Numbered from the stretch's first letter, positions 25,651-34,535 are shown. The stretch: DNA of 64,000 nt from Sphingomonas naasensis (GCF_004792695.1 NZ_SRXU01000006.1:248001-312000), one strand, 5' to 3'. Notes: generated by a model from the letters alone, not told the origin. Program-made: numbers and translations.

Positions 25651-26535
25651 TCAGGCGACGTCGATCACGCTACGCAACGTCTTGAGAAAATCGGTCGCGA
25701 GCGCGGTCAACGGCCGATTGTGCAGATACATGGCATGAACGCCGAAGGTGATCGGCGGTTTCAACGGCCGCATCGCCAGCCCGGGCGCGAGCGAGGCCTG
25801 CGCGGTGAAACTGTCGACCACGGTCATCCCCACGCCCTGCCGAACCAGCGCCGCGGCGATGTAGAAGGTGCGGGCGAGGATCACGTCGTCGAGCACCACG
25901 CCCTGGCGCTGGACCTCCTGGGTGAACAGCTGCCCCATCGGCCCGCTCGTCGCGAGGCTGATGAAGCGATGCCCCTCGAGGCAGCTGAGGTCGCAACGCG
26001 GCGGCGCGTCGGGCATGTCCTCCTCGCGATAGAGCACCACCAGCTCGCCCTCGCCGAGCGGCTTGCAGTCGACCGGCGCCGCGGGCGGCACCTCATAGGC
26101 TATGGCTATATCGGTCTCGCGCTCGAACAATTTGCGCAGCAGATCGTCGTGATGGACGGTCTGCAGATCGAACTTCACATTCTCGCGGGTCTTGAGGAAT
26201 TGCGCGACCGCGGTGGGCAGCGCCTGCAGCGCGAGGCTGGGCAGCGCCGAGACGCGCAGCATGCCGCCGGCGCCGCGGCGCAGATTCTTTCCCGCCTCGC
26301 GCAGCGCATAGACGCGGTCCTGGATCTCCGAGACTTCGGTGAACAGGGTGTGCGCGTCGTCGGTGGGGACGAGCCGGCCATTGGTGCGCTGGAAGAGCTG
26401 GAAGCCGAGCAGGCTCTCGGCGTGGCGCAGCATCTTCGAGACCGAAGGCTGCGACACGTTGAGCGCGCGCGCCGCGCCGCTGACCGAGCCGTTCACATAG
26501 ACGGCGTGGAAGATCTCGATATGCCGCAAGTTCAT
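25651..26535 (-). CDS. dgcR: LysR-type transcriptional regulator, probable DgcR
   Basis: This 294-aa protein has an N-terminal winged helix-turn-helix (MNLRHIEIFHAVYVNGSVSGAARALNVSQPSVSKMLRHAE) and a C-terminal substrate-binding effector domain with two Rossmann-like lobes. It is encoded co-directionally just upstream of dgcN-dgcA, the position of DgcR, an activator of D-glutamate catabolism in other Proteobacteria. It is also divergent from the serine hydrolase at 26592 across only 56 bp, an AT-richer gap that could contain its operator and control both directions. The effector is not deducible, but D-glutamate is a reasonable guess. Confidence 0.85.
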   Translation of the reverse strand: MNLRHIEIFHAVYVNGSVSGAARALNVSQPSVSKMLRHAESLLGFQLFQRTNGRLVPTDDAHTLFTEVSEIQDRVYALREAGKNLRRGAGGMLRVSALPSLALQALPTAVAQFLKTRENVKFDLQTVHHDDLLRKLFERETDIAIAYEVPPAAPVDCKPLGEGELVVLYREEDMPDAPPRCDLSCLEGHRFISLATSGPMGQLFTQEVQRQGVVLDDVILARTFYIAAALVRQGVGMTVVDSFTAQASLAPGLAMRPLKPPITFGVHAMYLHNRPLTALATDFLKTLRSVIDVA

Positions 26536-26591
26536 GGGTCGGAAGACTATAGCGATTTGCGAAAAGTAAAAGCGCTGGTCATGCTCGGGCG

Positions 26592-27749
26592 ATGTTGCTC
26601 CCGGCCCTGCTCCTCGCGGCCCTGCCGCAGACTGCCCCCGAGCCCGTCGCGACGGTGCGCATCGCCTTCGATCGCAAGCGCGAGACCGCGGTGTCTGCTA
26701 CGGGCTATGCCGATCTCGCGGCGCAGCGCCCGGTCACCCCCGACGATCCGGTCCGGGTCGCCTCGATCTCGAAGCTCGTCGTGGCGATCGGCGTGCTGCG
26801 GCTGGTCGAGCAGGGCACGCTCGATCTCGACGCCGATGTCTCGAAGGCGCTGGGCTGGCCGCTTCGCAACCCCGGCTTTCCCGATACGCCGATCACGCTC
26901 CGGCTGCTGCTCTCGCACCGTTCGAGCCTGACCGACAATGTCGACTATGTCCTGCCGCTCGACGCCGACATGGCCGAGGTGCTGCGCGATCCCAGGGCCT
27001 GGGATGCCGAGCACGCCCCGGGCAGCTTCTTCCGCTACACCAATTTCAACTTCCCGGTGATCGCCGCGGTGATGGAGCGCGCCACCGGCGAGCGCTTCGA
27101 CCGGCTGATGGACCGGCTGGTGCTCCGCCCTCTCAAGCTCGACGCCTGCTATAATTGGGCGAGCTGCGCCCCCGCGACCGCGGCGCGCGCGGTGGCGATC
27201 TACCGGGCGAGACAGCCGACCAAGGACGACCACAAGGGCGCCCCGCCTGCCTGCGCGGTCACCCCGGCGCGCGACGGCAGCTGCGATCTCGGCCGCTGGC
27301 GCGACGGCGCCAATGGCGCGATCTTCTCGCCGCAGGGCGGACTGCGCATTTCGGCGCGCGGGCTCGCGAGGATCGGCCGGCTGCTGCTCAACCGCGGCCG
27401 GGTCGACGGCGTCCGCCTGCTCAGCGCGCAATCGGTGACGCTGCTCGAGACCCCGCTCTGGACCTTCGACGGCAGCAACGGCGACACCGGCGACGGCTTC
27501 TACTGCAGCTACGGCCTCGCGGTGACCTTCCTCCCCACTGCCCGCCCGGGCTGCAGCGACAATCTGTTCGGCGATTCGCGTCCGCGCCTCGGCCATGGCG
27601 GCGAGGCCTATGGCCTGCGCTCGGGCCTGTGGCTCGATCGCGCCGCCGGCACCGGCGTCGCCTTTTTCGCCACCGACGTGCCCGATACGACCGGCACGCG
27701 CTCGGCCTTCACCCCGGTCGAGGAAGCCCTTGCCGCGCCGCCGCGCTGA
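26592..27749 (+). CDS. exported beta-lactamase-fold serine hydrolase
   Basis: This 385-aa penicillin-recognising-family protein has a short signal peptide ([15 protein letters not shown]). The active-site motifs are S58-x-x-K61 ([10 protein letters not shown]), Y-T-N ([10 protein letters not shown]) and a C-terminal LGHGGEAYG in place of KTG. It contains several cysteines that could form disulfides in the periplasm ([20 protein letters not shown]). Such class-C-like hydrolases include DD-carboxypeptidases, D-aminopeptidases and esterases. Divergent orientation from the dgcR-like regulator, with a 56-bp shared gap, suggests release of D-amino acids from wall peptides, but this is inference. 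Confidence 0.83.
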   Translation: MLLPALLLAALPQTAPEPVATVRIAFDRKRETAVSATGYADLAAQRPVTPDDPVRVASISKLVVAIGVLRLVEQGTLDLDADVSKALGWPLRNPGFPDTPITLRLLLSHRSSLTDNVDYVLPLDADMAEVLRDPRAWDAEHAPGSFFRYTNFNFPVIAAVMERATGERFDRLMDRLVLRPLKLDACYNWASCAPATAARAVAIYRARQPTKDDHKGAPPACAVTPARDGSCDLGRWRDGANGAIFSPQGGLRISARGLARIGRLLLNRGRVDGVRLLSAQSVTLLETPLWTFDGSNGDTGDGFYCSYGLAVTFLPTARPGCSDNLFGDSRPRLGHGGEAYGLRSGLWLDRAAGTGVAFFATDVPDTTGTRSAFTPVEEALAAPPR

Positions 27750-27861
27750 ATTCTCCACAAATTATTAAGCATATACCCCGCACATCACCGCAATCCCGCC
27801 GCAATGCGCGGTAGGATAGCAATCGCGAAGTGAATCGCTTTGGCCGGGGGGTCGGGGTTTC

Positions 27862-28647
27862 GTGAAAACGCTTCTGCTGTCGTTGCTTGCGCTGGCCGAG
27901 ACCGCCACGCCCGTCGTCGTGCCGCCGATCCCGGTGGCGCCGCCCGCGCTCTCGGCCGATCGCCCGCGCGTCGCGATCATCGACAGCGGCGTGGCCAAGA
28001 CCGCCGAGCTCGCCCCGCTCGTTTCCGCCGAATATGACATGGCTTCGGCGCCGGGCCGGCCCGAATTCCAGCCGCGCTACGATCACGGCACGATGGTCGC
28101 GACGATCCTCGCGCGCGCCGCGAATCGCCAGGTCGACATCATCTCGCTGCGGATCGACGATCCCGCCGGCTGCCCCGCTGGCGCCAATCCGCCGTGCCAG
28201 CCTTCGGCGGCGCCGGTCGCGCAGGCGATCCGCCGCGCCACCGAGCTCGGCGTCGACGCGATCAACATCTCGCTGGCGCTCGACAGGGATCCGATGATCA
28301 CCGCGGCGATCGCCGAGGCCGCCGCCAAGGGCATCCGCGTGGTGATGGCCGCGGGCAACAACGGCTATGACCATCCCGGCAATCTCGACCCCGCCCGCGC
28401 CGCCTATCCCAATGCGGTGCTGGTCGGCGCGATCGATTCGACGGGCCAGCCGTGGAGCGGCACCAACCGCCCCGATGCGACTCCCGAAGGTTATAATTAC
28501 ACGTGGCAGCTCGGCGTGAAGGTGCCCACCGCCGCGATCGACGGCCGCCCGGTCACCGGCACCGGCACATCCTTCGCGGCCCCGCTCGAGACCGCGCATT
28601 TCCTCACGACGCGGACGCTGGCGAGCAAGGTGACCACCGGCAAATAG
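27862..28647 (+). CDS. small exported subtilisin-like serine peptidase (S8)
   Basis: This is a compact 261-aa subtilase, shorter than most and without a recognisable propeptide. A short N-terminal hydrophobic stretch is followed by a Pro-rich linker. The triad is D41 (VAIIDSG), H75 (RYDHGTMVA) and S237 (GTGTSFAAP), with the oxyanion asparagine region MAAGNNG. It starts with GTG 27862, 8 bp after a GGGGT-rich stretch. Upstream AT-rich sequence (27755-27780) may hold the promoter. The absence of a prodomain and the small C-terminal end are unusual. Probable periplasmic or secreted peptidase; substrate unknown. Confidence 0.85.
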   Translation: MKTLLLSLLALAETATPVVVPPIPVAPPALSADRPRVAIIDSGVAKTAELAPLVSAEYDMASAPGRPEFQPRYDHGTMVATILARAANRQVDIISLRIDDPAGCPAGANPPCQPSAAPVAQAIRRATELGVDAINISLALDRDPMITAAIAEAAAKGIRVVMAAGNNGYDHPGNLDPARAAYPNAVLVGAIDSTGQPWSGTNRPDATPEGYNYTWQLGVKVPTAAIDGRPVTGTGTSFAAPLETAHFLTTRTLASKVTTGK

Positions 28648-28652
28648 GCCGG

Positions 28653-29366
28653 TCAGTCGTCCCACACCACTGGATCGAAGCCGAACGCCCGATCGAGCGC
28701 GAGCCGCCCGGCGGGCGTCACCGTCACTGCGCGCGAGCCCTGCACCCGCCGCATCCAGCCATTGCCGAGATAGGCGTCGAGCAGCGCCGCCCCGACCGCG
28801 CCGCCGAGATGCGGCCGGCGCTCGCTCCAGTCCATGCACGGCCGGCACCAGGTGCGGCGCCCGCGCGATGCCGCACGAATCGCATCGGGATCGGCACCGA
28901 TCGCGCGCAGCAGCGCCTCGCCCCGCCCGGTCAGCACGCCGCCATCGGCCGACAGCTCGAGCCCGCCGCGTGCGATCATCCGATCGGCAACCGCCACTGC
29001 GATCCGCCCGGCGAGATGATCATAGCAGGTTCGCGCGCGGCGCAGCGCCGCGTCGCGCGGGCCGGTGCGGACCACCGGGCGCCGCACCGCCTGCCCGGCG
29101 ACCGCCATGATGCTCTCGAGCATCGCCGCCACCGCGGGCGAGGCGAGGCGATGATAGCGATGCCGCCCCTGCCGCTCGATCGCGAGCAGCCCCGCCGCGT
29201 CCATCCGGCCGAGATGCCCGCTCGCGGTGGGCGCCGCCACGCCCGCTGCCCGCGCCAGCTCGCCCGCCGACAGCGCCCGCCCCTCCATCAGCGCGAGGAG
29301 CATCGCCGCGCGCGCGGGCTCGCCGACAAGTCCGGCGATCTCGGCGACATTGGCGGTGGTCAGCAT
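28653..29366 (-). CDS. ArsR-type winged-helix transcriptional regulator
   Basis: This 237-aa protein has an N-terminal ArsR-like helix-turn-helix: [17 protein letters not shown], then [16 protein letters not shown] and the wing [11 protein letters not shown]. The C-terminal half ([26 protein letters not shown]) carries conserved-looking cysteines (C-x2-C near the C-terminus) that might bind metal or sense redox. The start ATG 29366 has a CCGGAG site. It is divergent from the NIPSNAP and ABM genes, a common pairing in which such regulators repress the neighbouring monooxygenase-like genes. Confidence 0.87.
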   Translation of the reverse strand: MLTTANVAEIAGLVGEPARAAMLLALMEGRALSAGELARAAGVAAPTASGHLGRMDAAGLLAIERQGRHRYHRLASPAVAAMLESIMAVAGQAVRRPVVRTGPRDAALRRARTCYDHLAGRIAVAVADRMIARGGLELSADGGVLTGRGEALLRAIGADPDAIRAASRGRRTWCRPCMDWSERRPHLGGAVGAALLDAYLGNGWMRRVQGSRAVTVTPAGRLALDRAFGFDPVVWDD

Positions 29367-29496
29367 GGCAGTCTCCGGCGGCACGAGCGCCGCGCGGCGC
29401 ATCCTGCCACGAATCCGGCGCCGACGCTTCGTCCCCGGCCGAAACATCGCGCCGCGCCCGGCGCTAGCCCGGCGACCGCAAGACAGGAGGCGCACG

Positions 29497-29826
29497 ATGC
29501 TGACATGCTTCATCCGCTACGAGATCGATCCGTTCGGGCACGCCGCGTTCGCGGAATATGCCCGCAACTGGGGGCAGGCGATCCCGCGCTGCGGCGCCGA
29601 TCTGATCGGCTATTTTGCGCCGCACGAGGGCTCGGCGACGACCGCCTATGGCCTCTACAATATCGCCAGCCTCGCCGCCTATGAGGCGTATCGCGCCCGG
29701 CTGCGCGACGATCCCGCCGGCCGCGCCAATTACGAGTTCGCGCGGCGCGAGCGCTTCATCCGCCGCGAAGACCGGACCTTCCTGCGCCTCGCCTCGACCC
29801 CGCATGCGCCGCTGGTGCGGCCATGA
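29497..29826 (+). CDS. NIPSNAP-family protein
   Basis: This 109-aa dimeric alpha/beta-barrel (ferredoxin-like) protein contains the family-typical [20 protein letters not shown] and [18 protein letters not shown] with [11 protein letters not shown] strong AGGAGG site lies 6 bp before the ATG. The biochemical function of bacterial NIPSNAP proteins is poorly known; they are often encoded next to ArsR-type regulators and antibiotic-biosynthesis-monooxygenase-fold proteins, as here. Its stop overlaps the next start as ATGA (29823-29826). Confidence 0.88.
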   Translation: MLTCFIRYEIDPFGHAAFAEYARNWGQAIPRCGADLIGYFAPHEGSATTAYGLYNIASLAAYEAYRARLRDDPAGRANYEFARRERFIRREDRTFLRLASTPHAPLVRP

Positions 29827-30176
29827 TCGCGGTGCTGTTCGAGGCCTGGCCCGCTTCGGGACGCACGCAGGACTATCTCGATCTCGCGGCGGCGCTGCGT
29901 GATCAGCTCGACGCGGTCGACGGCTTCGTCTCGATCGAGCGTTTCGAGAGCCTCACCGAACCGGGCAAGCTGCTGTCGCTCTCCTTCTTCCGCGACGAGG
30001 AAGCGGTGGCGCGCTGGCGCAACCTGCCCGCGCACCGCGCCACCCAGGCGCGCGGGCGGGGCGGAGTGTTCTCGGACTATCGGCTTCGCGTCGCCGCGGT
30101 GCTGCGCGATTACGGGCTCAACGACCGCGATCAGGCACCCGCCGACAGCCGCGACGCGCATCGCGATCAGAGATAG
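29823..30176 (+). CDS. antibiotic biosynthesis monooxygenase (ABM)-domain protein
   Basis: This 117-aa small ferredoxin-fold protein has [38 protein letters not shown] and [16 protein letters not shown], the core of the ABM family. These proteins act as cofactor-free monooxygenases, heme-degrading enzymes or simply small-molecule-binding dimers; no heme-binding signature is evident. It is translationally coupled to the NIPSNAP gene, and its last 10 bp overlap the convergent dioxygenase gene. Confidence 0.85.
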   Translation: MIAVLFEAWPASGRTQDYLDLAAALRDQLDAVDGFVSIERFESLTEPGKLLSLSFFRDEEAVARWRNLPAHRATQARGRGGVFSDYRLRVAAVLRDYGLNDRDQAPADSRDAHRDQR

Positions 30177-31036
30177 TGCGGCTCGCCGCGCACATGGAGA
30201 TCCTCGTAATGGACCAGCGCCGGCTCAGGGCCGAGCGGTACCGGCTTGCCGTCGCGGAACGCCCATTCGCCGCGGTCGCAATCCTCGGCGCGAACATAGC
30301 CGTTGATATAGAGCCGGCGCTGATGATCCGCGCGGTTGGTCCCCGAACCATGGACCAGATACGGATTCCACAGCGCGAGATCGCCCGGCGCTAGATCGAG
30401 GTCGATCACATCGTCAACCGAGAGCCCGACCTTCTCCAGCACGTCGTCGGCCATCGCGTTGCCGAGCACTTCGGTATCGGTGTCGAGATCGAGATCGCCC
30501 GCGAGATGGCTGCGCGGGATGAAGCGCATGCCCCCCGATTGCGGATTGTGCGGATCGATCGCGAGGCCGGTCTGGACATAGGCGGTGCCGAGATTGCGAT
30601 AGCAGGCGTCAGGCTTGCGGAAGCGCGAATCCTGGTGCCACGCGAAATCGCCCATCCCGCCCGGTGCCTTCCAGTGGAGCTGGTTGATGATCTGCTTGAC
30701 GTCGCCGCCGATCAGCGGGGCGAGCATCGCCGCGAACCGCGGATCGCGCCGCACGCGATCGAGCACCGGCTGGTGATAGGAGGGCCATTGCACCATCCGC
30801 ACCAGCGGCTCGGCGCCTGCGCGCGGCGCGACGTTGTAGAAGAGATTGCCGTGGCGGAAGCTGCGTCCATGCGCGACGCCCTCGGCATGGATCTGGTCGA
30901 TCGCCGCGCCGATCGCGGCGACTTCGTCTGCGTTGAAGAAACCGCGCAGCACGGCATAGCCGTCGCGGCGGAACTTGGCGCCGTAATCGGCCTCCTCGGC
31001 GCCATCACGCAGCCCAGGCTGTTCGAATCCCACCAT
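30167..31036 (-). CDS. phytanoyl-CoA dioxygenase (PhyH) family Fe(II)/2-oxoglutarate oxygenase
   Basis: This is a 289-aa non-heme iron oxygenase. The iron-binding facial triad is visible as H-x-D in DFAWHQDSRF and the distal His in LVHGSGTNRADHQRR, whose Arg would bind 2-oxoglutarate. N-terminal FRRDGYAVLRGFFNADEV is the usual PhyH opening. The family hydroxylates lipids, ectoine precursors, phosphonates and secondary metabolites; the substrate here is not deducible. ATG 31036 is preferred; the open frame continues 18 codons upstream without support. Confidence 0.88.
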   Translation of the reverse strand: MVGFEQPGLRDGAEEADYGAKFRRDGYAVLRGFFNADEVAAIGAAIDQIHAEGVAHGRSFRHGNLFYNVAPRAGAEPLVRMVQWPSYHQPVLDRVRRDPRFAAMLAPLIGGDVKQIINQLHWKAPGGMGDFAWHQDSRFRKPDACYRNLGTAYVQTGLAIDPHNPQSGGMRFIPRSHLAGDLDLDTDTEVLGNAMADDVLEKVGLSVDDVIDLDLAPGDLALWNPYLVHGSGTNRADHQRRLYINGYVRAEDCDRGEWAFRDGKPVPLGPEPALVHYEDLHVRGEPHYL

Positions 31037-31136
31037 TTTCCTCCACGTCCGGACCCCGTGATCCTGGCCCCTGCGGCCCCGGGGAGACAAGAAGCGTGCG
31101 CGCCGTCGCCAATGCCCTGCGGCTATGGCAATCGCG

Positions 31137-31538
31137 TCAGCGCCGCCCGAGCAGCCGGCCGATACCCTGATGCCGCTCGGGCATCTCGCGTCCGCATTCG
31201 CGCTCGAGCCTGTCGCGGATCGCGACCAGTTCCTTCTCGCCGAGATGCTCGATCCCGATGAACTCGTTGCGCCCGTTATCGATCGCGCGGATCAGCTCGT
31301 CGAGCTTGGCCTGGATCGCGGCGGCGTCACGATTCTGCGCGTTCTGGATCAGGAAGACCATCAGGAAGGTCACGATCGTCGTGCCGGTATTGATCACCAG
31401 CTGCCACGTATCCGACCATTTGAAGATCGGCCCGCTCAGTCCCCAGCCGACAACGACGAGGAACGCGATCGCGAAAGCCGCGGGCCTGCCGGCCCATCCG
31501 GCCACTGCCTGCGCGAAGCGCTCGAACACACTACCCAT
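31137..31538 (-). CDS. low-affinity iron permease family protein
   Basis: This 133-aa protein matches the Iron_permease family (PF04120) in layout: a cytoplasmic amphipathic start (FERFAQAVAGWAG), two transmembrane helices (~18-37 and ~47-66), the conserved NTGTTIVTFLMVFLIQNAQNRD loop, and a helical tail with IQAKLDELIRAIDNGRNEFIGIE. Despite the family name, bacterial members have no demonstrated iron transport and their function is uncertain. It is a single gene. Confidence 0.85.
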   Translation of the reverse strand: MGSVFERFAQAVAGWAGRPAAFAIAFLVVVGWGLSGPIFKWSDTWQLVINTGTTIVTFLMVFLIQNAQNRDAAAIQAKLDELIRAIDNGRNEFIGIEHLGEKELVAIRDRLERECGREMPERHQGIGRLLGRR

Positions 31539-31620
31539 GCCGATCCTCTCGCTTTTGACCCTGTCTAGCGGGAGATCGGGGCGGGGTCACTGATGCAAGG
31601 CAGTCCAAGCGCCGAAACGC

Positions 31621-31650
31621 AAAAGGGGACCGGCATTGCTGCCAGTCCCC
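31621..31650 (-). terminator. rho-independent terminator for a leftward transcript
   Basis: On the minus strand an 11-bp stem (GGGGACTGGCA / TGCCGGTCCCC, one G-U pair) with a GCAA loop is followed by TTTT. It must end a transcript coming from the otherwise unassigned 31.65-32.3 kb region. Confidence 0.7.
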
Positions 31651-31654
31651 GTGT

Positions 31655-32324
31655 CACCGGACTTCAGCCACTGATCCCGAAGGATGCATGACCTGGTTTC
31701 GGCGGCATGCTCCACTCGCGCCGGCAAGGGCATGCGAGCTTCGCGTCGGTCACCGGGGCCGGCTGATCTGCACGCTTCCGAAGAAGCGGCGTCGTTTCCG
31801 GCCTTCGGTGGCCCGCTCCATGACCTCGCCCGAAGGCGGAGCCATAAAGCCTTGCTGGTTGCGATTTCCCGAGCGATCCATCGATTCCGGCTTTCGCTTG
31901 CGCGACGCCCCGAATCCTGGGCTTCTCTCTTCGGGGCGATCCTTCGGCTGATCTGCCGCTTGCGCGGGCCCATCGGCTTCGGTCTCGTCCATCAGGTGGA
32001 TCCTTCGCCTCGACCTGCGCTTGCGCGCCGGTTTCGGTATCGGGTTCCGCCCGGCTTCGGCGTCTCTCGAAATCGCCGCGACGCTTGCGCATCGCCTTGA
32101 TCCCACAACCACCGATGCTTTCGCATCCCCGTCTCGTTCCAGTGCGGTTTCCCGAAGGCACCTGCGCTCGAAAGAGCCGTGTAAGTGGTTGATCCTGCTT
32201 TGGTTTCCCGCTGCCGAACCGTCTTCCTTACAAGACTGATGCTGTCATCGATCCCGAGTCGCGCAAAGCACGAAATCGCGCCCCGTGCCTGTGGATAACG
32301 TGAATAACGGGGAAAGATCGGGGG
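31655..32324. other. 670-bp region of atypical composition without a confident gene
   Basis: GC content and codon-position pattern drop visibly compared with the flanks. Reading frames exist on both strands, but all give Arg/Pro/Ser-rich products with no recognisable domain. A leftward terminator at 31621-31650 implies a minus-strand transcript, so this could be a small RNA, a small protein gene or a decayed gene. Hallmarks of tmRNA, RNase P RNA or SRP RNA were looked for by eye and not found. A small inverted repeat (GTCTT-N6-AAGAC) lies at 32221-32236, and AT-richer sequence follows at ~32280-32310. Confidence 0.5.
31750..31992 (-). CDS. possible small hydrophilic protein (80 aa)
   Basis: This frame starts at ATG 31992 with an AAGGA site 8 bp upstream and ends 100 bp before the leftward terminator. 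The product is polar and basic (SRKRKPESMDRSGNRNQQGF, then EGRKRRRFF), with no signal peptide or membrane segment. Codon third positions are less GC-biased than in neighbouring genes, which argues against a native, long-established gene. I do not recognise it; it may be spurious. Confidence 0.3.
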   Translation of the reverse strand: MDETEADGPAQAADQPKDRPEERSPGFGASRKRKPESMDRSGNRNQQGFMAPPSGEVMERATEGRKRRRFFGSVQISRPR

Positions 32325-32753
32325 TCAGGCCCGGTCGGGCGCCCAATCCCGTGGCGCGAGCTCGAAGCCGGCGAATTCGAAGCCCGGGACGACCACGCAG
32401 CTCACCAGCGCCCAGCCGGAGGGTGCCGCGGTCGATTGCCAGCGATTCGCCGGCACGACGCACTGGGGCGCATAGCCGCGCAGCACGTCGCCGCCAAGCG
32501 CGATCGTCGCGATGCCGCCGTCCGCCTGCTCGACCAGCACGTCGAGCGGCGACCCGGCATGCCACAGCCAGAGCTCGTCGGCATCGACGCGGTGCCAATG
32601 CGATCGCTGGCCGGCCTCGAGCAGGAAGTGAATCGCCGTCCCGCCGGCTCGTTCCCCCTCCGCCGCCGCCGCGCGCCACGTTTCGCGGTACCAACCGCCC
32701 TCCGGGTGCGGTGAAAGGTTGAGCCGGTCGATGATCGTTCGTGGGTCGTTCAT
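32325..32753 (-). CDS. cupin DUF985 family protein
   Basis: This 142-aa single-domain cupin opens with IIDRLNLSPHPEGGWYRETW and carries AIHFLLEAGQRSHWHRVDADELWLWHAG, the DUF985 (cupin_5) metal-site region with two histidines and a glutamate, followed by GYAPQCVVPANRWQSTA and VVPGFEFAGFEL. The biochemical role of the family is uncertain. The start ATG 32753 is the first plausible one; upstream frame extension crosses the divergent glycine-zipper gene region. Confidence 0.88.
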   Translation of the reverse strand: MNDPRTIIDRLNLSPHPEGGWYRETWRAAAAEGERAGGTAIHFLLEAGQRSHWHRVDADELWLWHAGSPLDVLVEQADGGIATIALGGDVLRGYAPQCVVPANRWQSTAAPSGWALVSCVVVPGFEFAGFELAPRDWAPDRA

Positions 32754-32871
32754 CTCGAAAATCCCAACGTCAGATGAGCGGAACGTAGTTTCAGGTTCAT
32801 GAAACTGCCTGCCCTCACGGGACGTTTCGCTACCGGTTTCTGCAACTAGAACAACATACGGGAGTGATATC

Positions 32872-33225
32872 ATGCGGAAGTTCATTGTCGCGCTGAGCGC
32901 GGTTGCGGTGGCGATCCCCACCACCATGGCCCTGCCGGCCCCCAAGGCCGAAGCCAAGGCCTATGACTATAAGGCCGGCTACAATGCCGACACCCAGCGC
33001 CGTCGCTATGCCTATCGCGAATGGCGCGGCCGCGACGGCCGCCGCTATTGCCGCAAGCCCAACGGCACCACCGGTCTGGTCGTCGGCGGCGTCGCCGGCG
33101 CGCTGGTCGGCCGCTCGATCGACACCCGCGGTGACCGCGCCGCCGGCACGCTGCTCGGCGCCGCCGCCGGCGCGCTGGTCGGCCGCGAGGTCGAGCGCAG
33201 CAGCAGCCGTAGCCGCTGCCGCTAA
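32872..33225 (+). CDS. exported glycine-zipper (2TM) domain protein
   Basis: This 117-aa protein has a cleavable signal peptide (ending KAEA or similar near residue 28), a basic Tyr/Arg-rich mature segment (YAYREWRGRDGRRYCRK), and two glycine-zipper helices (TTGLVVGGVAGALVG and AAGTLLGAAAGALVG). It resembles the SlyB/17-kDa-antigen-type envelope proteins that associate with the outer membrane, but lacks a lipobox. An AT-richer promoter region with a GGGAG site precedes the ATG. Confidence 0.85.
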   Translation: MRKFIVALSAVAVAIPTTMALPAPKAEAKAYDYKAGYNADTQRRRYAYREWRGRDGRRYCRKPNGTTGLVVGGVAGALVGRSIDTRGDRAAGTLLGAAAGALVGREVERSSSRSRCR

Positions 33226-33276
33226 CGCCTGAAAACGCACGCGGAGCATTAACCTTGGCGCGGTAAAAGCGCCGTC

Positions 33277-34461
33277 ATGCTCCGCGTGCTCGTTCTCTCC
33301 ACGCTCTTCCCCGACGCCACGCGTCCCAATTTCGGCATCTTCGTCGAGCGCCAGTCGCTCGCGCTCGCCGAGCGGCCCGATGTCGCGCTGCGCATCGTCG
33401 CGCCGCGCGGGCTTCCCCCCGCCCCGCTCGACCGGTTACCGCACTATCGCGGCCTTGCCCGGCTTCCCGAGCGCGAAACGTGGAAGGGCCTGCAGGTCTA
33501 CCGCCCGCGCTTCGCCAATTATCCCGGCACCGGCGGCCGCTTCCATGCCCGCGCGCTCGCCGACGCGGTCACGCCCCTGCTCCGCGAGATCCGCCGCGAC
33601 TTTGCGTTCGACGTGATCAACGCCGAATTCTTCTTTCCCGACGGCGTCGCCGCGGTCGAACTCGGCCGCCGCTTCGGCGTGCCGGTGTCGATCAAGGCGC
33701 GCGGTTCGGACATCCATAGCTGGAGCGGGAAGCCGGCGGTCGGCGGGCAGATCCGCGCCGCCGCGCACGCCGCCGACGGGCTGCTCGCGGTCTCCGAGGC
33801 GATGCGCGACGACATGACCGCGCTCGGCCTGCCCGGCGATCGCACCGAATGCATCGTCACCGGCGTCGATTTCGCGCGCTTCGCCCCGCGCGACCGCGGC
33901 GAGGCCAAGGCCGCGCTCGGCGTCACCGGCCCGCTGGTGCTTTCGGTCGGCGCGCTGATCCCGCTCAAGGGGCATCAGATCGTCATCGACGCCATCGCGA
34001 CGATGCCCGGCGTCGCGCTGTGGATCGCCGGCGAAGGCCCGTATCGCGCCCAGCTTGCGGCACAGATCGCCCGCCTCGGGCTCGGCGATCGCGTGCGCCT
34101 GCTCGGCTCGGTGGCGCATGCCGAGCTTCCGCCGATGCTCGCCGCCGCCGACGCGATGGCGCTCGCTTCCGAACGCGAGGGGCTCGCCAATGCGTGGCTC
34201 GAAGCGCTCGCCAGCGGCACGCCCGTGGTCATCCCCGATGTCGGCGGGGCGCGGCAGGTGGTGCGCGACGCCGTCGGCGGCCGCATCGTGCCGCGCACGC
34301 CCGACGCCTTTGCAGCAGCCCTGACCGCGCTGATCGCCGCGCCGCCCGAAGCCGCTGCGGTCCGCGCCTCGGTCGAGCCCTTCACCTGGGCCGCCAACAG
34401 CGCCCGCTTGCAGGGCTTTCTCGCGCGTCTCGTCGCCGATCGCCAGCGCGCCGCCGCCTGA
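33277..34461 (+). CDS. glycosyltransferase family 4 (GT-B fold)
   Basis: This 394-aa retaining glycosyltransferase has two Rossmann domains. N-terminal VLVLSTLFPDATRPNFGIFVERQ and the acceptor-side IKARGSDIHSW belong to domain one. Domain two carries LVLSVGALIPLKGHQIVIDAI, and the nucleotide-sugar signature ALASEREGLANAWLEALASGTPVV with the E-x7-E pair. It probably acts at the cytoplasmic face in surface polysaccharide or glycolipid synthesis. It stands alone, so the product cannot be named. Confidence 0.92.
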   Translation: MLRVLVLSTLFPDATRPNFGIFVERQSLALAERPDVALRIVAPRGLPPAPLDRLPHYRGLARLPERETWKGLQVYRPRFANYPGTGGRFHARALADAVTPLLREIRRDFAFDVINAEFFFPDGVAAVELGRRFGVPVSIKARGSDIHSWSGKPAVGGQIRAAAHAADGLLAVSEAMRDDMTALGLPGDRTECIVTGVDFARFAPRDRGEAKAALGVTGPLVLSVGALIPLKGHQIVIDAIATMPGVALWIAGEGPYRAQLAAQIARLGLGDRVRLLGSVAHAELPPMLAAADAMALASEREGLANAWLEALASGTPVVIPDVGGARQVVRDAVGGRIVPRTPDAFAAALTALIAAPPEAAAVRASVEPFTWAANSARLQGFLARLVADRQRAAA

Positions 34462-34535
34462 GCCGGGGCGACACCGGCGGAACGGCTCGCGCCGCGCACC
34501 GTTGAGGCCCTTCGGGCGGGTACGGAGAGACGCAA

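Noticed and set aside
31664..32161. 165-codon minus-strand frame ending at the terminator
   Set aside because: Product is Arg/Pro-rich with no domain, there is no ribosome-binding site at its start, and the competing 80-codon frame has a better one; neither is convincing.
31655..32270. tmRNA, RNase P RNA or SRP RNA in the unassigned region
   Set aside because: Looked for the GGTTCGAATCC-type tRNA-like end, the ALAA tag, and P RNA core motifs by eye; none found.
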